From positions 13,961,412-14,025,411 of the forward strand of contig NC_133541.1 of assembly GCF_048773025.1 (NCBI RefSeq): DNA of 64,000 bases. The letters are read 5' to 3'. The position numbers and the translations under genes were made by a program. Origin of the DNA: Camelus bactrianus. Taxonomy: Eukaryota > Chordata > Mammalia > Artiodactyla > Camelidae. The notes under the pieces were generated by a model that searched no databases, had not been told where the DNA came from, and was given only the letters and a program-made list of their open reading frames with translations. Every line of letters starts with the position of its first letter. Within the stretch, counting starts at the first letter, position 1. Of the stretch, positions 58,426-64,000 are shown in pieces.

Positions 58426-59894
58426 TGCTTTAGGTTGTCAGAATTCATCAGCTTTTCCATATAAATGCACAGCTTTAAAAGGTATAAAGATAAACTGGAG
58501 CAGCAAGATTCTATTTGCTGAACAAACAGCAAAGTGCAAGATATCAACTTTCAAGTATTTGGGGGTGAAATCAGTTGTTTAAAAGGGCTATGTTAAATTT
58601 ACAAGAACTTTGAGAAAGTTGACAGAGAAGGAGATGTATTTTAAATCAGTAGATTTCTAAGAATATCCACTTGTTACCTTTTTTTTTTTTTAAGTTAAGG
58701 GCTTCCTTTCAAGGAGCTTTGTTGCCCCTTGGTCAAAGCTGTTTGGGCTAAAACATGAAATCCTGCCTTCTGAGAACTGACCAAGAGTCAAGAATATTAA
58801 TGCCAGATTGGGCACGTTTCTCTGAGGCTAAGTCCCTTCTTAATTATCCTCCTTATTTCTCTGACACCATGCTAATAGAGTGTTGCACTTGCAAAATAAA
58901 ACACCAAAAAAGCTCACGTTACCTTCTCTTCTTTAGCTGCAAAAATTAATCCATCAGTGACAAATATATATTTGTAAATAGATGGAACCATTTCCCCACT
59001 TAAAGGAGACTTCTGTACATGTATGTGTCAGTTTTTGTTTCCACCACATGTTTGTTGGGTTTCGTTGAAATGGGTTGTCTTAATTTCCTTTGTGATTTCA
59101 AATTGAGTTTCTTTGCTGTTGTTGTTCTGTTGCTGCGAGCATTTCCTAATCTGGATGTGCCTTTGTGTACAGAGTCTTTTTCACTACTTTGGTTTTCATA
59201 AAGTACTCACCTTTAATTGCTCCAGTCCAACTAATGGTTTAATTACTAGTTACAGAAAGGGAAAGTTCTGGAGTTTCTTTCGCACAAATTAGAAGTTAAT
59301 AACTGACACAACCTTAAAATCCTGTTTTTCATGCTTAACTAAACAGCAGTCCCTTTCAGTTCGCTTATAGTCTTGGATGTTTAAAAATTCACATGTTTTT
59401 GCCTTTTGAACAAACGAACATTAAGGGACTCCTTTAATGTTGTTTAAATTTTTAAACAAGTGTTCCTTTTATTTCTCATAACTGACAATCCAAAAACCCT
59501 CAAGGGAGTTGTTTGTTTTGGGGTTTTTTTATGTGAAACTTTAAAACAATTGTGAAAGATTTCTTTAGAAGGAATAAAATGGGAGGGGGGAATACCTGAA
59601 AATTTCATATTGTCGAATTAAACAGGTACAAAAGAATAAACACAGAAATAAAGCAGAGATAAGACTCTCAAAAAACTAACTTGCTAGCAGTCATTTTTCT
59701 AAACAAGATGGGCTTCGGCTGAGACATCATTTACCCCATCAGACAGTTCTCAGTGGATGGTCAATGCCAACTTTGAGCAGGATCAATGCCCCACCACTTC
59801 ATACACCAGCAGGAATGCTTACTAAATTGATATCCCACACAAACACAGAGCTGTTTTCATAAATTAATCCATTTCCGCTTAAAGGGTCATTTCC

Positions 59895-60256
59895 TGAATA
59901 TCATATGATATCACTTATATATGAATCTTAAAAAAAATACAAATTTTATTTACAAGCCAAAACTAGACTCATGGACATAGAAAACAAACTATCATTACCA
60001 AAGAGGAAAGGGCAGGGGAGGGATAAATAGTTTAGGATTAACAGATATAACATTACTATGTATAAAATAGATAAACAGCAAGGACCTACTGTATAGCACA
60101 GGGAACTATATTTAATTTCTTGTAATAACATATAGTAAAAAAGAATCTGAAAATATGTATATGTGTGTATATGTATAACCGAATCACTTTGCTGTACACC
60201 TGAAACTAACATTGTAAACCAACTACACTTCGATAAAAAATAAAATTAAAAAAAAA
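59895..60256 (+). mobile_element. L1 3' end upstream of MYO10
   Basis: Landmarks atgatatcacttatatatga, ctgtatagcacagggaacta and tgtacacctgaaactaacat are followed by A-rich sequence. It is the same lineage as the 9.8, 11.7 and 17.5 kb copies and 5'-truncated. It lies in the intergenic side, about 3.8 kb beyond the CpG island. Confidence 0.9.
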
Positions 60257-60849
60257 AGTGCTGTGTTCTGGTCCTGTTGAGTGTGATAAATAAATGGTAT
60301 AAAACTCCATGAAACCCTCCATGATAATATATTCTGTCCACTTGGAGTATGTTTGAAAGTTCCTTTTCTCTCTTGATTGCCTGTTATCTCCATGTTTCTT
60401 CTCTTCTATTTCATAGGCGTGGCTCTGAGGCTGACTTTCCAAAATTTACCCACTCTCCACCTCTGTTCATCACAGAATCTTTACCACTTCCAAACCTTGT
60501 GCCTTCACTTATCATCACCCCCAAACTTGTATTTTCAATCCTTCCTGCTCACATTATCCAAGCCAATAAATGTGATCAAGTCTCTTTCATTTGAAAATGG
60601 CTGTTTGTTAACCCAACTGCTCCCTGAACTACTAGGCCATCTCTCCTCAAATCCTTAGCTTTTCATTGTCTCTACTTCACCCCCAGGCAATTTACTCTTC
60701 AACCCCTTAGGATTGAATTTTTGCCCTCTGCCCCATTTTCTTGAAGATTGCCGTGACCTCGGAATAATCAAATTGAACAGCCTGTTCTCGAATTCCGTCC
60801 TCCTTGACGATGCCCCTCTTTGGGAACTCTCACCTCTTAGCGTTGGGGC

Positions 60850-61022
60850 CAGCTTCATGGGTGTGCAGCCTGTAGGTCTAGTTGCACAGGGCCCTACGCT
60901 CAGAAGGGGCCCTGTGTTTGGTTTAATACTTGCTGTATTGTCTTAAAATCCTAACGATTTTTGAATCAGGGGTGCTGTTTTTCATTTTGCACTGGGCCCC
61001 CAAAATTATGTAGCCAGTCTTA
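60850..61022 (+). mobile_element. Ancient mammalian interspersed repeat, family not named
   Basis: agttgcacagggccctacgc, ggtttaatacttgctgtatt, aatcctaacgatttttgaat and gcactgggcccccaaaatta recall a diverged repeat seen often in mammalian genomes. I cannot assign its family. Confidence 0.4.
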
Positions 61023-61439
61023 CCAAGCTTTCCTAACACTGCGTGTGGCTTGTTGGCTCATCTCTTTGGCCTCTTTCTCTGTCATTTTTACAGGCCTTTC
61101 TTCTCCCTTCCTCCTCCGAGTGATAGTCCACCCTAAGCATGTGTTCTCTTCTCCACCTCTCACAGTCTTGTCATTAATTCTCTGTCCATCAGCTGCCATC
61201 TCTTCATAAATGATTCCCAAACCCAGAACTCAAGCTCGAAGAAGTCCCAGCCCCCTGTTTCCAACCATCTATGGGATTTCTCCTAGTGAGGTTCTCCTTA
61301 ACCGTTCACACTCCCAAACTAACCCTTCTTCACTCACCTCATCCACTTTTACTAACTTCCCTGTATTTATTAATGGAATAATCATAATTCAGTCATCTTG
61401 ATGAGTGGGTATCTGCTACTCAGAGCTGCTCTACATCTT

Positions 61440-63420
61440 CTGATGATCTTACCCACATGCTGAGAGTGTCCTCACATTGGGAATCCCTCCAAGCCAATGA
61501 ACAATCCTCAAACTTCCTTTGCTCCAAACACATGCCTTCAATTCTACCAGCTGGATGCACCCATTCAAGGTTTAACCTGGGGAACAAACTACGTGGGGAC
61601 CCAGGGGAGGATCAAAGTGACGGTGATGACGACACAGTTGGAAGCAGAGGATCGGTTTTTGTGGTCAGCCATGGGGACATCACTCCCAGACTGCCCCAGC
61701 GCGGTTCCTAAGTTGGTAGGTGAAGCCACCTCTGACCAGCCAGGCCTGCTCTGTGCTGTGGTTCTAAGAATTATTTCTGGAAGCTTAGCCTAAAGCTCAT
61801 GCCTTCAGCCCTTCCAAAGGTAAGGCAAGTTTTATGATAGTCTTTAATAAATCTCCTCTTGCTTAAATTTTCCCAAGTGCATTTTGTTTTCTGCCACTTG
61901 CCAGTACCTTAAGAGGAGTAACACCCCAAGACTGAGGAAAGTGAGGCCCTGTGCTTGGGGGCACTTTCCTCAAAATGCTCTAAATTCCATTGGGTGCCCA
62001 AGACTGGCTGAGGACAGCAGTGCCATCCAGAGAGGCCACCCTGGACCCAGATCAGGTCCTACATGGCCTTTGGTCTCTGCCTTTCCCCTTTGGGGTTCTC
62101 ACTAACCCTCTGCTGTGCACATGGTGTCATCTGGAATCTAGGACTGGCATTTATCGGGGTCCTCATGGAGCTGATGGCTGGACCTCATTCCCAGGAAGAC
62201 AGCCTAGATTTTCCTACTGGCCAATACAGTGTGTTTTTCACAGGATCATGAGTGATTGGGCCCCAGATTGATGCTGAACAGCTGATTTTGCATGACTTTC
62301 AATCACCTGGGACAAAGGAGGGCTGCAGAGCTCTTTGCCACCAATAGTCCCCCAGTGACCTTGGGCTCAGCCTGTGCATGGACTCCTGTGTCAGGTCTCA
62401 TCTATGTTACAGCCAGCAGTGGTACTGCCCAGGCCTACAGCATCCTTGGGCGGTGCAGAGGCGGCAGGCGTCTTTGCCCTGTGTGCTTCCCACCCCTGGC
62501 ACATAGGATGGTCATCATACTCCTTCCACTGGCTCTGCTCCTCATGTCAGGCAGCTCTCCTGGGTTAACTGCACGTCCTTGGTTTTCTAGACAGTTGCTC
62601 TGCAGTGTCAATCAGCCCTTGTGAGCCATGTCCTCACTTACCTCCAATCAATGTGGTGTCATTATCCTCTTGTGGGTGGACCTCAATCTAAGCCAGATGA
62701 GAGGTGGACATTTCTCGTATGAATGGGACCAGTCTTGCATTCCACTCATGGCTCCTCCCTTGACCCCTTCATTGGTGGTGCTGTGTGAACAGCAAAGTGC
62801 AATCAGCATTGAAATAGATCACATGTTCGGAATGCCTTGATTGTAGCTCAAAGAGGTCAAGAGAAGGTGGAATTGGTAGATGTGTTGTTCAATGGTGATG
62901 CTATAAAATTCTCAGTGGCAAGTTTAACAAGACCCAAAGGTGAACTCTCACTCTGATTTTCCTGTGTACTCGGAGTTGGACTTGGATTTGCGGCCACCAT
63001 CCACAAAGCACTGTGACGACCTTTGAAGGGGTCACTGGCAGCCAATTTCACAGACACACCATGGATGATGTAGTGTCATAAAAGATGCTGCAACAGCATT
63101 AAATAAATGACATGAAGAAATGGTGGAGGTCAGAACTTCTGTATTGTTTTAAAACAATGAGGTTCTGAAGAGCCATGATACCATGAGTAATAAGTTCCCC
63201 AACACTTTTCTTGTGGTGGGAGATAACAAATGAGCCCCAAATGACACATTTGACAACAAGAACATGAGGAGATTTTTCTGGATGTGAACCAGAAGGGCTG
63301 GTACCTGAACCCTTGGAAAAATCTTGAAGTTCTCTCAGTAGAACAAACACTAAAGGGTCCATCATTCTCAGTCTTCATGGAGAAGTCACCATAGCTCACA
63401 TGGGCTTATGAATTTTGTAA
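61440..63420. other. Unidentified block, possibly a decayed retrocopy or old element
   Basis: Base composition is richer in GC than the flanks, and moderately long open frames overlap on both strands, e.g. plus 62292-62624 and 62628-62840 in the same frame, and minus 62857-63057 and 63099-63365. The minus peptides (e.g. GRHSALWMVAANPSPTPSTQ) look protein-like, but I cannot match them to a family. It may contain the LTR-like piece listed at 61.7 kb. Confidence 0.3.
61722..61915 (+). mobile_element. Possible old LTR-type 3' region
   Basis: tttaataaatctcctcttgc followed by ttctgccacttgccagtacc resembles the polyadenylation region of an old mammalian LTR (ERVL or MaLR type). No matching partner LTR or internal part was recognised. 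Treat as a fossil; the assignment is weak. Confidence 0.3.
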
Positions 63421-63834
63421 TACATTTTTAAATCAAGTTTTTTATATACACAGGAGTCCCACACATCCTAAAGGAAAACCACATAAAAAACAGCCTCAGG
63501 CTGTTCTACAAAAGAGAAATTTGGGGATGTGTCACAGGGACAATTCTATACAAACTCTCTTTAGCAACCTGGCAAGGGCTTGATTTCCACACCTGAAGTC
63601 ATCACGATTGCTATTGCTTCTTAAATGAGACAAGAATATGTTTGGAATGTTTTTTTCCCCCTGTAGTTTCCATTAAATGTGAGAGCACATCCGCTGAGAG
63701 TATTACGAAAAAATCAGATAAGTGCAGAAAATTGTTTATATAAAAATGTCCAGGAGAGAGCTGTTTAGAACAGTTAAAAAGCTGGGCACAGCCTAAGTGC
63801 CCCTCAGCGGGAGAGCAGTTGCGTAAGTCATGGG

Positions 63835-63965
63835 AAATGTGCGCCGCAGCGCATCTGTTCTGCGTAACAAGCCCCCTAAAACTAAGTGGCTTCAGACAAC
63901 AACGACTTATTATTTCTCACAGTCCTGTGGCCCAACGGGGCTTGGCTGCTGCTGTCACCTGGGCT
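63835..63965 (+). mobile_element. Ancient interspersed repeat at the window end
   Basis: ctgcgtaacaagccccctaa, aactaagtggcttcagacaa and gacttattatttctcacagt match a common mammalian repeat motif (a run like gtaacaaaccaccc then agtggcttaaaacaaca). The family is not certain, and it may continue past the window. Confidence 0.5.
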
Positions 63966-64000
63966 CTCGGAGGCAGCTGCAGGCCAAGGGGCACCAGCTG

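Larger units (their letters stand above)
56421..59894. other. MYO10 upstream flank without recognised gene
   Basis: Holds the CpG-island shore, MER5A at 56.86 kb and a MER5-like scrap at 58.36 kb. The stretch from 58.5 to 59.7 kb is AT-rich with no repeat I recognise. No coding exon evident. Confidence 0.55.

Overview
This window looks like mammalian nuclear DNA, most likely from a camelid (camel, llama or alpaca). Two copies of the tRNA-derived SINE typical of camelids lie at about 28.35 and 46.17 kb. There are also many laurasiatherian-type L1 3' ends and old mammalian repeats (MIR, MER5A, MER20). The rest is low-density intronic and intergenic sequence. Nothing bacterial or viral is present as a functional system.

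One real protein-coding gene is supported: the 5' end of MYO10 (unconventional myosin X), on the minus strand. Exon 1 carries only seven codons (MDNFFPE, 55583-55603) and sits in a strong CpG island (about 55.2-56.4 kb) rich in GC boxes, which is the promoter. Intron 1 spans 10816-55582 (44.8 kb). Exon 2 (10717-10815, 33 codons, GARVWLREN...TDYGQ) has canonical splice sites and joins exon 1 in phase 0. Positions 1-10716 are the start of intron 2. I did not see exon 3, which in the known protein begins VFTYK. The inferred 5' leader contains four short ATG-initiated upstream ORFs.

Both introns are filled with transposon debris. The one gene-like insertion is a full-length processed RPL32 pseudogene (14824-15353) with target-site duplications. 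Its frame is open but its start codon is ACG. Most recognised L1 3' ends lie on the plus strand, antisense to MYO10. Two places show an element inserted inside an older L1 (15.4-16.4 kb and 44.5-45.2 kb).

From about 56.5 kb to the end lies the sequence upstream of MYO10. It holds MER5A, an L1 tail, further ancient repeats and an unidentified block at 61.4-63.4 kb. I see no second gene, tRNA, rRNA or CRISPR array. Most open frames across the window are short, often lack an ATG and match nothing I recognise.
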